Assembly (NCBI GenBank): GCA_029834535.1 | Contig: JAQMWT010000572.1 | Location: forward strand, 1 to 64,000 | DNA from: Chrysophaeum taylorii | Lineage: Eukaryota; Sar; Pelagophyceae; Pelagomonadales; Pelagomonadaceae | Length of the DNA: 64,000 bases | Reading direction: 5' to 3' | Part shown: one piece after another, positions 1 through 10,551 of the stretch | How the letters are laid out: each line of letters opens with the position of its first letter | Position numbering within the stretch: the first letter of the stretch is position 1 | Translations under genes and position numbers: made by a program | The notes under the pieces: generated by a model | Databases searched by the model: none | What the model saw: the letters and a program-made list of their open reading frames with translations, nothing else | Told to the model about the DNA's origin: nothing

Positions 1-400
1 CCGCCGCGCAGCATACTGACCCGGTCATGTATCCGCTGTTGGAAGGCCCGACGAGCGCCGACCTCGACGGCTGCAAGGCCGATCTGGAAGAGCTCAAGGC
101 GCACATGCGCATGCAGTTCGAAGAGATCCACCACCGCCACGCCCTCGAACTCGACGCGATGAAGCATCGCTGCGACGAGGTCGAAGCGAGCGCGCGAAAA
201 CGTCTCGAAGATGCGGCGCCTCGCCGACGAGGCCAGAGAGGCGGCGAGACTAGACGTCGAGCGGTGAGCGAATACACTTAGTCCAACGACACCTATCTCA
301 TCAGGCGCCACGCCGAGTTCCAAGCCCTCGAAGCTAAGCACGAGGACTATAAGACGTGCGCCGAGCAGCGCCTGCGCGACGCCTCCTCGGCGTCATCCAG
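1..400 (+). CDS. Partial coiled-coil protein, 3' part (uncertain model)
   Basis: The frame containing the ATG at 27 is open from the window edge and rich in Glu, Lys, Arg, Leu and His (for example LEELKAHMRMQFEEIHHRH), typical of a coiled coil. Around 205-215 the helix-like signal moves by one base into the frame starting at 211 (MRRLADEAREAARLDVER). That frame ends at a good donor, and a 41-nt GT-AG intron (264-304) joins it to a further charged helix at 305-400 (FQALEAKHEDYKTCAEQ), followed by a possible donor at 401. No conserved family is recognised. The one-base frame change between 27-210 and 211-263 could be a sequencing error, a missed intron or decay. Being coding is likely; the exact structure is not secure. 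Confidence 0.35.
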
Positions 401-2413
401 GTTGGCATTTGCTCGTGTTCCCACTTCGCACAGACCCACGCAGCTTGTCATTTTTCTCTATCCTTCTCTGGCTCACCGCCTCGCTTTTGCTTGCCACAAA
501 TCTGTGCCGCCATTTCCCGGTCGACCTCGCGAGCGTCGCGCATTAATAATGTCACTTCGTTTCCGGTGCTTATTTTTGGGCCCCGTCGCGATTTCGACGA
601 CGACGACGATGCCATATTATATTCCGCCGACTCTTTATCCTTCTCATCCTCCTCCTTCTCGAGATGTTGTCGCCCCTACTCGATCGTGCGCTGAGCGAAG
701 GGCCTCGTCGTCGTCGTCGTCGTCGCAACGCTTTAAAAAGATAGTCTTGCGGCACCCAGGCCGACGACGCATATTGTATCTTAATCTTAGGAGACCATCC
801 ACAATATCCAGCTAGTTGCGGCGGCGGCGGCGGCTGCTCTCGTCGTGCGCTCAAAATTCCGGAAGCTCGGCAACCGTGGTACTCACTCCTTCCTTTGAGG
901 GGAGCACGCGATGTTCACGTTTCTTCAATGCTGGTGCCTGTTCATAGGATAATGATGATGGTGCTGCTGAAGTGCCCAATCGTTTTCGCGGAGCGGCAGG
1001 CGTGTGCAAATCTGGGTGTTGTTGTCGCGACGCGCGCGTCGTGGCGAGCTGTAGAGCATATTTTGGGGGATCCAGGATCGGATGCAGCTAGCCGCGTCGT
1101 CATTGTCGCGAAAGGCCAGAGCATCAAGGCTGAAGGAGGAAAGCGTGTGGAGTTGTAGAGCGCGCGCGTCGAGCAACCCAACGCCCGAGCGGACGTCGTC
1201 GGCGACCGGGTACGCAGCCACGGTGGCTCGTCCTGCGGCAGATCATGTCGCAATTTGGCTGGCGCTGTGGTCGACAATTCACGTATTGACGTCGGCGACG
1301 ATTCTTCTTCGCCAAACCGCCGCCGATCATCGCTTTAAATGACGACGTCTGCCGACGCGAGCGCGCGCAATGACTCGACACGTCAAAAAGTTTCGCGCGA
1401 GAGCAGAGGCGAGAGGCCAGACAATTGTCGCGCAGGCGGTGGCCTCGTTGCAGGGTCGTAAATTGCACAACTAGCGTCAGGATCGCCGCCGCCGCGCGTT
1501 TGGCCAGGGCCAGCCACACGACCATTATTACCCCCTGCTTGCGAGGTCCTCGCTGCGACAATCTAAGCTGCTGCTTTAATCAGCGCACGCTCCAGCCTTT
1601 ATTTAACCTTTGAGTTTTACTCTACTAAACCCTAATCCTTACAGAACGCTTCGGTTTCTGGTTTCTGATTGCACGTGACGAAGAATCCGCCAAAACATGC
1701 AAAGCTCAGTGCACACGCGGACGAGCTCGTCGCAACCGCGCACCCCCCCCAATTCGCGTTTCGAGCTTGTCCATCCGGGCACACGCGATTAAAAGGACAA
1801 CCAGCAAAGACGCGCGGCAAGCGTCACAACTGGTGCCCGCCGCAGACCTAGCTCTCGCCTTGGTGAAGTCATCCCCCACGTCGGGAAAAGGATGGCGTCT
1901 ACCGCGATCAGCGGCGACCTGTCGTAGTTGTCGCGAGTCGTGACGGAGAGGTGCACACAAGTTCGTGAAGAGGGTTTGGTAAACAACTACGCGAGAACGA
2001 GATTCCAAGCAAGCCCCATGCTGCTCGCGAACATGCAGTTCGTCAGCCTCGGATGCGCCTGGGAAAGACTGACTGAACGCGCCATGGTCGGTCCAGCAAG
2101 AGCATCGCGCGTTGTGTGTGGCGGAACAGGAAAGAATGATTTCATAACGACGCGCGCTGCAATTTTAATGAAGTGTCTGCGTCCCTCTATTTTCCTCTCT
2201 CCCTGCACGCACGCTCCTTGGACGTGGCAGGTCATCGCCGCCCCGCGCGCCATCGACCGCCGCACCACGTCACCACCCCCCGCGTCAAGCCAAGCCCGCG
2301 CACCAGTCGAATAATACCCCCCTCACTGCAGCCTGCGAGGTCGGACTACAAAAAAAAAAAAAACGTCCGTTGCTGGGTCCGTTCGTTCATGGTGCGTCTG
2401 GCCCAGCACGGAA
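401..2413. other. Intergenic stretch without a recognisable gene
   Basis: Several overlapping open frames on both strands look like GC-driven chance frames, with no domain or helix/strand pattern and no consistent splice logic. Contents noted: a GTC/GAC trinucleotide run near 704-725; a short sequence at about 1605-1645 containing TTAACCTTTGAGTTTTACTC that recurs around 18.3-19.6 kb and, reversed, inside the Helitron-derived units at 23-27 kb; and a poly-A run at 2350-2363 just upstream of the kelch-like gene. Confidence 0.5.
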
Positions 2414-4057
2414 GTGCATAAAGACGTGGCATACTACAAAGGTAAAGACCAACACACGATGATGAGCGTCGATTGCAGAGGTCGAGCGCCCAAGCGGTCG
2501 TCCTCCGGGAGCATCGACGACGCGTTCGAGGTGGGCGTATTGCGGGGTCTCGCATCGTCGACGGTTATGACGAGCCCCGAGTTGCTGACCGTGATCGCGG
2601 GCTACGACGATGGTCCCTTGAGTTTCTTGCGATATCGCGAGGTGTGCCGAGGGTGGCGTAACTTGTCGCGGTCCGAGGCGCTATTAAAGTGCCTGACGAG
2701 CGCCGAAGCGTGCCTCGCGTACAAGCTGGGCGCGTCGTACCGCGTCTACTCGTCGGCGTGGGGCCGCGGTCGGAGCTTTTTGGTCCGCCGTCGCGCGGGA
2801 AGCGTCGGTAGGGAGGTAGGCCCGCCGGTGTCTGTCGGGCGGCACCGGTTCTTCTTCGAGTGGCTCGAGCGCGACAGCGACTCGATCGCGATATGGGATC
2901 TGATCGACTGGTGGCGCCTCACCGTCTCGCGGACGGCGCCGAGCGCGAACCACGTCTCGAGCGGAGGCGCGACGTGCGCCAGAGGCGAGCTCGTGTATTT
3001 GTGCGGCGGCTCGGCGGCGGGGGGCGCGACCCTCGACTCCATCTTCCTCCTCGACACCAAGCGTCTCGACCGGGGCTGGCAGCTCTCTGTCGCTCGGCTT
3101 CCCGTCCCGACGTCGGACGCGGCGTGCGAGGTCGTCGGCGGCGAGCTCGTCGTCGTCGGCGGGTGCGCGCGCCAAGCCGACGGCACTTCGCACCCCGTGT
3201 GTTACGTGCAGTTTGTCGACCTCGCTACCGCCGCGACCAGGCTCGTCGACCTTCCCGAGGACTACCACCGCTGCTGCGCCGCGTCGTGCTCGCTCGGCAC
3301 CTCGATCTTCCTCGCCGGCGGCGGACCCGCGTCGCGCTGGGAGGCCCTCCAGCAACAACAGCAACAGCAGACCACTGCCCGCACGGCGGCGGCGGCGGCG
3401 GCTGCGGCGCACCATCCCCCAGCGGCAGCGAACGACGGCGAGCCCCCGCCCCCGCCGCCGCACCACGGACCCCCCAACGCCGTCGCGCGCGACGCCGCCG
3501 ACAGACGGAGTCCGTGCCAGGCCGTCCTCTCCTACGACCTCGGCACGAATACCTGGAAGGCCCTCAACTTCCCGCTTGTCATCCGCGACAAGCCCTCCGT
3601 GGTCGCCTTTCCCGACCGCTCGATCCTCGTCGCCGGCACGATCGCCAAAGCCCTCGACGCGCGCCTCGCCGGCGCGTTCGACGTCGACGACTGCGCGCCG
3701 CAGCCTCCCATGCGCTTTGACCTCCACACCCAGACCTGGGCGCCCTTCACCGCCCTCGACCCCAGGACGCGCCATTCGACCCCGCAGCGGGTCACCTTCT
3801 CTAGGCCCAGGCCTCCCCGCGCCGGCGGCCTCAACCTCTCTTGGCCCTCCAAGCCCGACGCGCCCGCCGACACTGTCGTCTCAGACCTCAGTGTCCTCGA
3901 CCTCGCTGTCGTCTACGAACACCTTTTCCAACCCAAGCTCACGCCCGACGCCCTCCTCCCCCGCGACCAACAGCCCCCCGCCCTCCTCGACGACTTTGCC
4001 CAGGGCACGCCCCAGTCGGGCAAGCTCTGGTGGTATGCCGAGCGTTCCGGCCGATAA
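2414..4057 (+). CDS. F-box / kelch-repeat-like protein
   Basis: The 547-residue frame starts at 2414; the internal Met pair at 2459-2464 is an equally possible start. Residues about 53-95 (SPELLTVIAGY, then FLRYREVCRGWRNL) resemble an F-box, which would bind a Skp1-type adaptor of a ubiquitin ligase. Residues about 185-460 hold kelch-like blade signatures: paired glycines after hydrophobic strands (LVYLCGGS, LVVVGGCA, IFLAGGG, ILVAGT) with downstream tryptophans. A low-complexity insertion (polyGln, polyAla, polyPro, about residues 313-360) sits in a loop between blades. A substrate adaptor for protein ubiquitination is the natural inference, but the F-box match is weak and the blades are degenerate. 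It is encoded without introns. The large opposite-strand frame over it is a shadow. Confidence 0.6.
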   Translation: MHKDVAYYKGKDQHTMMSVDCRGRAPKRSSSGSIDDAFEVGVLRGLASSTVMTSPELLTVIAGYDDGPLSFLRYREVCRGWRNLSRSEALLKCLTSAEACLAYKLGASYRVYSSAWGRGRSFLVRRRAGSVGREVGPPVSVGRHRFFFEWLERDSDSIAIWDLIDWWRLTVSRTAPSANHVSSGGATCARGELVYLCGGSAAGGATLDSIFLLDTKRLDRGWQLSVARLPVPTSDAACEVVGGELVVVGGCARQADGTSHPVCYVQFVDLATAATRLVDLPEDYHRCCAASCSLGTSIFLAGGGPASRWEALQQQQQQQTTARTAAAAAAAAHHPPAAANDGEPPPPPPHHGPPNAVARDAADRRSPCQAVLSYDLGTNTWKALNFPLVIRDKPSVVAFPDRSILVAGTIAKALDARLAGAFDVDDCAPQPPMRFDLHTQTWAPFTALDPRTRHSTPQRVTFSRPRPPRAGGLNLSWPSKPDAPADTVVSDLSVLDLAVVYEHLFQPKLTPDALLPRDQQPPALLDDFAQGTPQSGKLWWYAERSGR

Positions 4058-4844
4058 GATCAACCACCACACGGCGCAAGTGCCCTCCGCGTCTGTGTGC
4101 ACGACCCACCATCTCTCCTGGGACCACCACCACCGCACGATTCTTCCTCCTCTTCTTCTTCGCTCTCGTCTTCCTATCATCTTTCTCCGAGGCGCGGGGG
4201 GCGCGTCCCCTCGTCGTCGCTACCTCTCTCCCGCGTCTCGCAGTGCCCTCATGCTGGACGCCCCTCGCGCGCTTTCTTCTCCCTCAAGAAGAACTCGTCG
4301 TCGTCGTCGTTTTCGTCGCGACGGGCCGCGCTTCTCTGCCGCGCTTCTTCGTGCGCGGGCGTGGTGTCCTCGGTCCTCGACGACCTCGCGTACCCCCGCC
4401 CGCGGCGCCACCATTGCCGTCACCTACGATGATGATTCTGTCTGCTGGCATGCCGACGTTGCCCAAAATTGAGGAAACTCCTCGGGCGCTGCCTTCTACG
4501 AGCCGCCGCCGCTCCCCACTTCGCGTTGTATTCGTGACACACCGGTCTCCCACCTCCATCTCCTCCTCCTCCTCGATTTCCCCGCCTAATGGTCGTCGCC
4601 GAGCAGCATGATAGAAGATATGCCGCCGCGCCCACTAGGAGGGTTCGTGGCACGAAGGTGGATTTAGTATTCTCGAGAGGAGGACGAACTTTTATGGTGC
4701 CGAGCAACGTCTCATCTCGTACAACACGTCGGCGTCGTCACACGCTGTCAGCGCACTCCCCTCTCCACCACGGGGAGCACAACAGCAGCAGACAGACTCC
4801 CCGCACACACCCCCCTCTTAGCAGTCGACATTTAAAGACAGACA
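4058..4844. other. Intergenic, pyrimidine-rich, no gene seen
   Basis: This is the 3' flank of the kelch-like gene and 5' flank of the decarboxylase-like gene. It is dominated by CTC/TCC and GTC-type simple sequence, which opens long meaningless frames on both strands. The only distinctive content is the dispersed repeat copy at 4797-4843. Confidence 0.5.
4797..4843 (-). repeat. Dispersed repeat copy (TTTAAATGTCGACTGCTAAG family), inverted
   Basis: The reverse complement of this segment reads TGTCTTTAAATGTCGACTGC followed by TAAGAGGGGGGTGTGTG and matches, with one mismatch, the segment starting near 31806. A third copy lies at 35326-35398 and a diverged one around 22947-22980. The copies sit at gene borders. 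Confidence 0.75.
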
Positions 4845-5027
4845 ATGACGATGTCTCATAGTTTGGGGGAAAGGCAGACTAGATCCGTTGAAGATTTTGA
4901 ATTCTCACGAGCAGTTTCGTTGCCGTTGAGGTCTCCGTTGCCGTTGAGGTTCCGAGTTTTGAGAAGCGCCCCAACAGCAGATGTGTGTTCGGCGTGTCGA
5001 AGCGAAAGAAATCCAAAGAGAGTCGAC

Positions 5028-6581
5028 ATGGTCGTCGTCGTGTTGTTGCTTGCGATCAGAAGCGTAGGTGGGCTGGTGGTGCCTGGAGGGCACGCAGCAC
5101 GCGGAAGGAGCCCTGCATGTCGGCGTCTTCAGTCGGTCGCGTTGCCCAAGGAGGTGCTGAGCGAGATTGTCGCGGGTGACATGGTGACCGAATGCGACCA
5201 GCTGATCTTGCAGCTAATCGACAAGCTCGGCGGGGATCACACGTTGCAGTTGATGTTGGAGTCGTCGCTGACGCGGGCGCGGAACCGCGCGGCGGCGGAG
5301 ATGGACCCCGAGCTGTTCGCGGCGCTGCCGTGGCCGCAGGACGTCGAGCAGTACGCCGAGTACTTGACGCGGCTGTCGCGGTGGGTGCCCCAGCAGCCCG
5401 AGGACCCGGTGTGGCGCGAGCCGTGGCGCGCGTCGAACGGCGTCGATTCATCGCGCGAGGGCTTCGATCGGACTTGCCATTTTTACTACTTGCTCGATCA
5501 GCGAATCGAGGACGTTGCCGTCGCGCACGCACGCAAGCACATGGTGACGGAGGTCCTCGACGAGAACTACGAGGACCTCGACTACGACGCGTCGCTGCGC
5601 GAGGACCCCTGGTTCGGCGAGTGGCTAAAAAAGTTCAGCGCGGCCCTCGGCACGTTCCTCGACGAACCGGTGTCGTTCGGCGACGGACTCCTGGACAAGC
5701 TCCAGGCGGCGAGGAGCTACGAGCTCGACCACAGCCTCGTCGACGGCCACCCATTCAACGCTCCGAGCGGCTGGCGCACCTTCAACCAGTTCCTCAATCG
5801 CGCCGTCAAGGCGGCGGGCCGGCCCGTCGACGACCCGTCGTCGAACGCTATGGTCGTCAGCCCCGTCGACGGGACCATCGCCGCCGTGCGCACGCTCGAC
5901 GAGAACGCCACAATTGTCGGAGACCTCGGGGTCCAGCACACCCACGTTTACGCCGACGCGCGGGAACTCCTCGGGGCCGAAGACGCGGCAGCCTTCGCGG
6001 GCGGCTCCGTCGTCCGCCTCGTCCCGGGACCCTACGCGAGCCGCCGCTTCGTCGCCCCCGTCGCCGGCGTGCTCAAGGAGGTCAGCGTCGACGCTGCCCC
6101 CAAGACCCTGCGGCTCGCCGTCGGCCTGTCGGGCCGCGGCGAGCGCGACGGCCGCTTCGTCGTCAAGCCAGAAGACGACGGATTCGACTTCGTGCAGCAC
6201 GTCGGCCGCGCCGTCCTCGAATCCGACGTCGGCCCGATCGCCGTCGTCCCGGTGGCTGCCAACAAAGCGCAACCTGACTTCATCGCCCAAGAGGGCGCAT
6301 ATCTCGAGAAGGGCGACGACCTCGGCTTCGGGGCCTCCGACGTCCTCCTCTTCTTGAACAAGGACGTGCGCCTCGACGCCCTCAAGGAGCAAGCCGGAAT
6401 CCAACGCGGCAAGGCCCTCGCCAAAACCAAACTCGCCAACTCGATCAACGCGCGGTCCCCCGTGATCAAAAATTCGCCCTTCGCCGGCATGTCCAACCTA
6501 CAGATCGCCGGCTTTATCGCCGGCTTCCTCGTTGCCACATACTCCTTCGCCGACTTGCTCGCGCACATCCACGTTTTTTGA
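5028..6581 (+). CDS. Phosphatidylserine decarboxylase-like protein, atypical active site
   Basis: I start at 5028 because the next residues form a hydrophobic leader (MVVVVLLLAIRSVGGLVV), a signal or organelle-targeting sequence; the frame is open further upstream to 4845. The protein is 517 residues. The PSD fold is recognisable in order: FNQFLNRAVKAAGRP before the core, SPVDGTI with Asp at residue 281, an acyl-enzyme-like stretch VGPIAVVPVAANKAQP, and EKGDDLGFGASDVLLF near the C-terminus. The family self-cleaves before the Ser of a GS motif to make a pyruvoyl group; here the residue before Ser437 is Ala436, and the usual His-containing YHRFHSP motif is replaced by YASRRFVAPV. The last ~28 residues form a possible membrane segment. 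Family membership is fairly sure; decarboxylase activity is doubtful. Confidence 0.75.
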   Translation: MVVVVLLLAIRSVGGLVVPGGHAARGRSPACRRLQSVALPKEVLSEIVAGDMVTECDQLILQLIDKLGGDHTLQLMLESSLTRARNRAAAEMDPELFAALPWPQDVEQYAEYLTRLSRWVPQQPEDPVWREPWRASNGVDSSREGFDRTCHFYYLLDQRIEDVAVAHARKHMVTEVLDENYEDLDYDASLREDPWFGEWLKKFSAALGTFLDEPVSFGDGLLDKLQAARSYELDHSLVDGHPFNAPSGWRTFNQFLNRAVKAAGRPVDDPSSNAMVVSPVDGTIAAVRTLDENATIVGDLGVQHTHVYADARELLGAEDAAAFAGGSVVRLVPGPYASRRFVAPVAGVLKEVSVDAAPKTLRLAVGLSGRGERDGRFVVKPEDDGFDFVQHVGRAVLESDVGPIAVVPVAANKAQPDFIAQEGAYLEKGDDLGFGASDVLLFLNKDVRLDALKEQAGIQRGKALAKTKLANSINARSPVIKNSPFAGMSNLQIAGFIAGFLVATYSFADLLAHIHVF

Positions 6582-7022
6582 AGAAACAACCTTATTGTCT
6601 GTTGTCTCCCCTCGGTGGTACTACGCACTGCGCTCCTCTTTGTCTCGGGGTAGTTGTCGGTGTCTCTAGGTCGTGAGTGGATAATGGACCTTCGCCGCTT
6701 TAGTTTTTTTCTCCTCCTCGGCCTCCTCCTCTCGGAGCTCCGGCGATCTCGCATTCTCATCACACGCTGGATTCAGAACACCGAGGTCTCCTCCTCCTCG
6801 CCAGCGTACGGAAAACACACACAAACTTAGCGCGGCCGGATCATTTTTACCATATGCACTTCACTTATATCATGAGCACCCTCCCTTCGCAAACCGGCCA
6901 GGCCTCATGTAATAATAACAGGATATCCAGGCACGACAGAAAAGTCCTGGGGGGTGATGAGTGACCGAGCTCCCCAAGCCGAGCCGCCGCCATATAATTA
7001 TGGTTGTAAAAAGGGAGAGGCG
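6582..7022. other. Convergent 3' intergenic region
   Basis: 441 bp between the 3' ends of the converging decarboxylase-like and SF3A1 genes. No coding signal, repeat or RNA gene is recognised. It probably holds both 3' UTRs. Confidence 0.5.
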
Positions 7023-9323
7023 TCAGCGACGTCCGCGCGAACGTACGACGAGGTCAATGGTGGAGCCCGACTTGATGTTGAAGTGGGCGAGGGTGAGGGC
7101 GTCCTTGAGGAAGCCGAGGGTTGGACTCTTGAGCTGCTGCTTGCTCGCAGGCATGTTTCCGAGAAGGGGGGAGAGGCGCTCCTTGACGTTGCGGATGGTC
7201 TCGGTGGCCTTGCACTCGACGAGGACGGACTGGCCTTTGAGGCCCCAGGCGGGGTTCGAGTCGTCTACAGGGACCTTGACGGAGATTGATTGGGGGGCGT
7301 CGCCGACGAGCATGGCGAAGTCGGCCTCGGAGACGAGGCCGGTCTCTGGATCGACGCGCAGCCGCTTGGGCTCGGGTTCTCCGTCGGAGGGAGGCAGCCC
7401 CGGGCGACCGGGCGGCGGCGGTATCGCGGGCGGCGGCGGCGGTGGTGGTGGCGGGGGGATCCCCGTCGCGCCGGGGTACTGCTGCAACGCCGCGAGTGGT
7501 TGCTGATGTTGCATCAGGGGGGAGGCGTACGAGGGCGCGCCGAGCGTTTGCGGTTGCGGCGGGTAGGTCGCCGTCGTCGTCTCGGGTGGTTGCTGTTGCA
7601 TCAGCGGAGCGGCGTAGGTCGTCGCGGGTGGTGGTGGTGGTTGTTGATGCGCGGGCAGCAGTCCTTGAAGGGGCGGCACGGCCGGCGGAAGGAACGCTTG
7701 CCGATGCCGCGGGGGAATCGACGTCGGGGCGGGCGCCGACGGGGGAGGGGGCGCGGAGGCGTCCTGCGGAGCGAGTGGCTGCTGTTGCACTACGGCAACA
7801 CCCAGGCCGGGGGGCGCGCCCTCGAGCGGTGGTTCGTAGCCCGGTATGGTTGGGGCGGCGACGCCCGGGATTTGGCGTCCGGCGGCGTCGTCGGGACCGG
7901 CCTGCTGTTCCTGGTTGAGGATGCCGAGGACTTTGGCCTGGACGCGGTTGATCGAGGAACCGTGGCCGTCCCAGATGATGCGGCCGTGCTCGTCGTCGGG
8001 CTTCGATTTGACGAGCCTGTTTTCGTCGAGGAGTGCGGCCTGCTCGTCTTCGGTCGACCCAAAAATGTCGTTGCGTTGGCGCGCGAAGGCCGAGAGCGAG
8101 TGGGCGATCTGTTCCCCCGCCGCCAACGAGTTGGTCGTGTCGCCGCGCTCGGCCAGGCGCTTCTGCTCTTCGCGCCATCGCGGGTCGAGGAGCTGGATGC
8201 GCATGTGCTCGGACATTCGGTCGATAGGCACTTCGTTGCCGGTGAGCGGGTCGATCATCGTCTTGGGTCCCTGGCGCTCGGCGGCGCTCGCGACGCGCGG
8301 CGCGTAGTCGCTCACGATCTTGATATCGTCGTCGCGCGGTAGCGCCGGAGGGGGCGGCGGGACCGCCGTGGGCAGCAGCGGCGGCGGCGGCGGCGCGAGG
8401 TCGGTCTGCATCTCGTCGCCGGCTACGCCGGGCGGCGGCGGCGGCGCGCCAACCATCTCGTCCTTGGGAAAGTCGATCACCTCGACGACGACGAAATCGT
8501 GCCAGTCGACCGACTGGAAGGCGACGCGCTCCGCGTCTTGCTGTGCCTTCTCGCGGCGCTTTGCCTCGTCGGCGCGTCTCGACCAGTCCCAGCGATGCGT
8601 CGCGCGCCGCAGGCAGTGCTCCTCGAGCGTGCACTTTTCGAGCTCCTCGCGAAGCTCGGCCGAGGGTGCGAGAACCTTGGTGTACGCGTCGACGAGCGCC
8701 GTGAAGTACGAAAAAAGCACGTGCGTCGGCTTCAAAAAATCGAACTGCGGGTTGCGCTGCTCGCGCTGCGCGAGGCCCGCCAAAAACTGGCGGCCGCTCG
8801 CTGCCGTGTACTGCGCCGTCAACTTGATGATCTCGCTGTCGAGCGGGCTTATCGCCGTCGGGTGGCTCGGCACGCTCGCGAGCGGTTTGGGGGGTGCCGT
8901 CGTGTCGACCCCCTTGAGCGCGCGGGCGATGGGCGCCGTGAGCCCCGCCTTGCGCTCGACGACCGACGGTCTCGCCGACACGACGTCCTCCGCGACTTGC
9001 TGCTTCTGCTCGGCGAAGGGCGCCACGGGTTGCACTGCCTTGAGCTCGCCGCCGTTCTCCTCGCACTCGCGGATTTTGAACTCGTAGTACCCGTAGTACG
9101 GGTCGGTCGGCTTCATGAAGGAAAACTTCTGCGACTGGCCTTCCTGGGATGCGAGGATCCGAGACTCGAACGACTTGCCGTTCCGCGCGACGAACTGCGC
9201 CGTCTTGTCAACGATGGCGCGAATGTCGGGCGGCGGCTTGATCAGGCCTGTCACCTCGCCGGACCGCGGGGCGGCGATCGCCTCGTCGCCCTGCGCCATC
9301 ATATCGACAGCGAGACCGCTCAT
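7023..9323 (-). CDS. SF3A1: Splicing factor 3A subunit 1 (PRP21 homologue)
   Basis: SF3A1 is the U2 snRNP component that helps recognise the branch point. The start at 9323 (MSGLAVDMMAQ) is preferred; a Met 12 codons upstream is possible. Two SURP domains lie near residues 34-90 and 160-215 (cores KFSFMKPTDPYYGYYEFKI and FDFLKPTHVLFSYF). A conserved central block IIWDGHGSSINRVQAKVLG precedes a long Pro/Gln-rich linker. The C-terminal ~90 residues (SISVKVPV to TLAHFNIKSGSTIDLVVRS) form the ubiquitin-like domain that in the human protein contacts U1 snRNA. Length (766 residues) matches the human subunit, about 793. Single exon. The window's many short introns fit an active spliceosome. Confidence 0.95.
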   Translation of the reverse strand: MSGLAVDMMAQGDEAIAAPRSGEVTGLIKPPPDIRAIVDKTAQFVARNGKSFESRILASQEGQSQKFSFMKPTDPYYGYYEFKIRECEENGGELKAVQPVAPFAEQKQQVAEDVVSARPSVVERKAGLTAPIARALKGVDTTAPPKPLASVPSHPTAISPLDSEIIKLTAQYTAASGRQFLAGLAQREQRNPQFDFLKPTHVLFSYFTALVDAYTKVLAPSAELREELEKCTLEEHCLRRATHRWDWSRRADEAKRREKAQQDAERVAFQSVDWHDFVVVEVIDFPKDEMVGAPPPPPGVAGDEMQTDLAPPPPPLLPTAVPPPPPALPRDDDIKIVSDYAPRVASAAERQGPKTMIDPLTGNEVPIDRMSEHMRIQLLDPRWREEQKRLAERGDTTNSLAAGEQIAHSLSAFARQRNDIFGSTEDEQAALLDENRLVKSKPDDEHGRIIWDGHGSSINRVQAKVLGILNQEQQAGPDDAAGRQIPGVAAPTIPGYEPPLEGAPPGLGVAVVQQQPLAPQDASAPPPPSAPAPTSIPPRHRQAFLPPAVPPLQGLLPAHQQPPPPPATTYAAPLMQQQPPETTTATYPPQPQTLGAPSYASPLMQHQQPLAALQQYPGATGIPPPPPPPPPPAIPPPPGRPGLPPSDGEPEPKRLRVDPETGLVSEADFAMLVGDAPQSISVKVPVDDSNPAWGLKGQSVLVECKATETIRNVKERLSPLLGNMPASKQQLKSPTLGFLKDALTLAHFNIKSGSTIDLVVRSRGRR

Positions 9324-9915
9324 CTTGGAACGACGGGGTAAGGGAGTAGTAGTACACAACAGTGGTGAAAAGTGGAAGGGGGGGATGTTTTGATTGTGGG
9401 AGCAGACGGGGTCAAAGCAGGGAAGACAAGCAGACGGGGACGCCGGCCGTGTGCAGGGGACGGCAGAGTGCGAGCCGAGGCGTCGGAGGGCCGTGGGTTA
9501 GGTTCAACTTAGAGAGCCACCCTCCTTCAACGGGTATGTATGTAGCTGGGGCAGCGCGTAATCTCACAACCTGGGGATCAGAGCGATCGCGGGGAGGAAT
9601 GCGAGCGAGCGAGGTGTGCGAGGAGGGAAGACAACATAATATCGGAGACGCGGGTCGTTCAAAGGGGACAACGGTAGAGGTAGAGCACCTTTTTAGCCGT
9701 CGTCGTCGGGCTGCTTGCGGAGAACGACCGAGCGCAAGCCTAATAACAGCATGATCATCGGAGTGGCGCCAGGAACGCGGCGGCCGGGAGACGGAGGGTT
9801 CGTTGGCATTTTGCCTGCAGGGCGCGCGCCTGGCGTTCGTTCACGGAGGAAATGTTTGCTCGGACCTAGGCGTTTATTGAACTAAACTGCGCACTAAAAA
9901 ACGGGACGGGCTGTA

Positions 9916-9946
<31 letters not shown>

Positions 9947-10551
9947 TTCTATTTTTTTTTCTTACACTATCGTAGTAGTAGTAATAGTAGTAGTAGACTG
10001 CAGAGTCAAAGAGTGCGTCGTGCGGCCTGCGGGAAGGAGCGGTGCCACCGAGGAGGTGGTGAATGTCCAAGCAAAGCCGCCGACGCGAAAAAACGGCCGA
10101 TCGACGTATCCACCCCGACGGATGGATGGAGATGGAGATGGAGATGGATATGGAGATGGGTGATCTTCACGGGGCGTCGCTGTCAATTTTTTTTCCCCGC
10201 CGGGAGAACGCCGCTATTTTCGAGGCACGTCGGGAGCGGGCGGCCTCGGGGGAAGGTCGCGAAGAAGGGGGTAAAAAGCAAAGAAGGGGCCGCCTCGAAG
10301 AAATGCACGGGCAGCCTTCGGGATGGATCACGCGCGCGCTCGGTCGAACGACGAAAAAGGGAAACGAAGAAGAAGGGGAAAATGCCTGCCTCTCTTTTTT
10401 TGTTTGGCGCGTTTGTTTCTTCGCCCAAGACAACATTGATGGCTTTGGAGCCCAAAAAGAACAGAGCGGCGGTCAAAGAAATTCATTCGCGAGAAGAAGA
10501 AGAAGAAGCAGCGAGGAAAAACAACAACAAAAAAGAGAAGACCTTTCAGTG
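9324..10551. other. Intergenic with simple repeats
   Basis: Upstream flank of SF3A1 and downstream flank of the EF-hand gene, both on the minus strand. It contains an ACG trinucleotide run (about 9918-9945), a TAGTAG-type run (about 9970-9997), an imperfect GGAGAT hexamer array (about 10126-10160) and a GAA-rich patch (about 10492-10540). No gene is supported; the long plus-strand frame starting at 10063 is the antisense shadow of the EF-hand gene extended leftwards. Confidence 0.5.

Noticed and set aside
2684-3775. 363-codon minus-strand frame
   Set aside because: Antisense of the kelch-like gene, low-complexity Arg/Gly/Val composition.
7054-9066. 670-codon minus-strand frame overlapping SF3A1
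   Set aside because: Alternative frame of the SF3A1 gene; the SURP and ubiquitin-like domains lie in the other frame.
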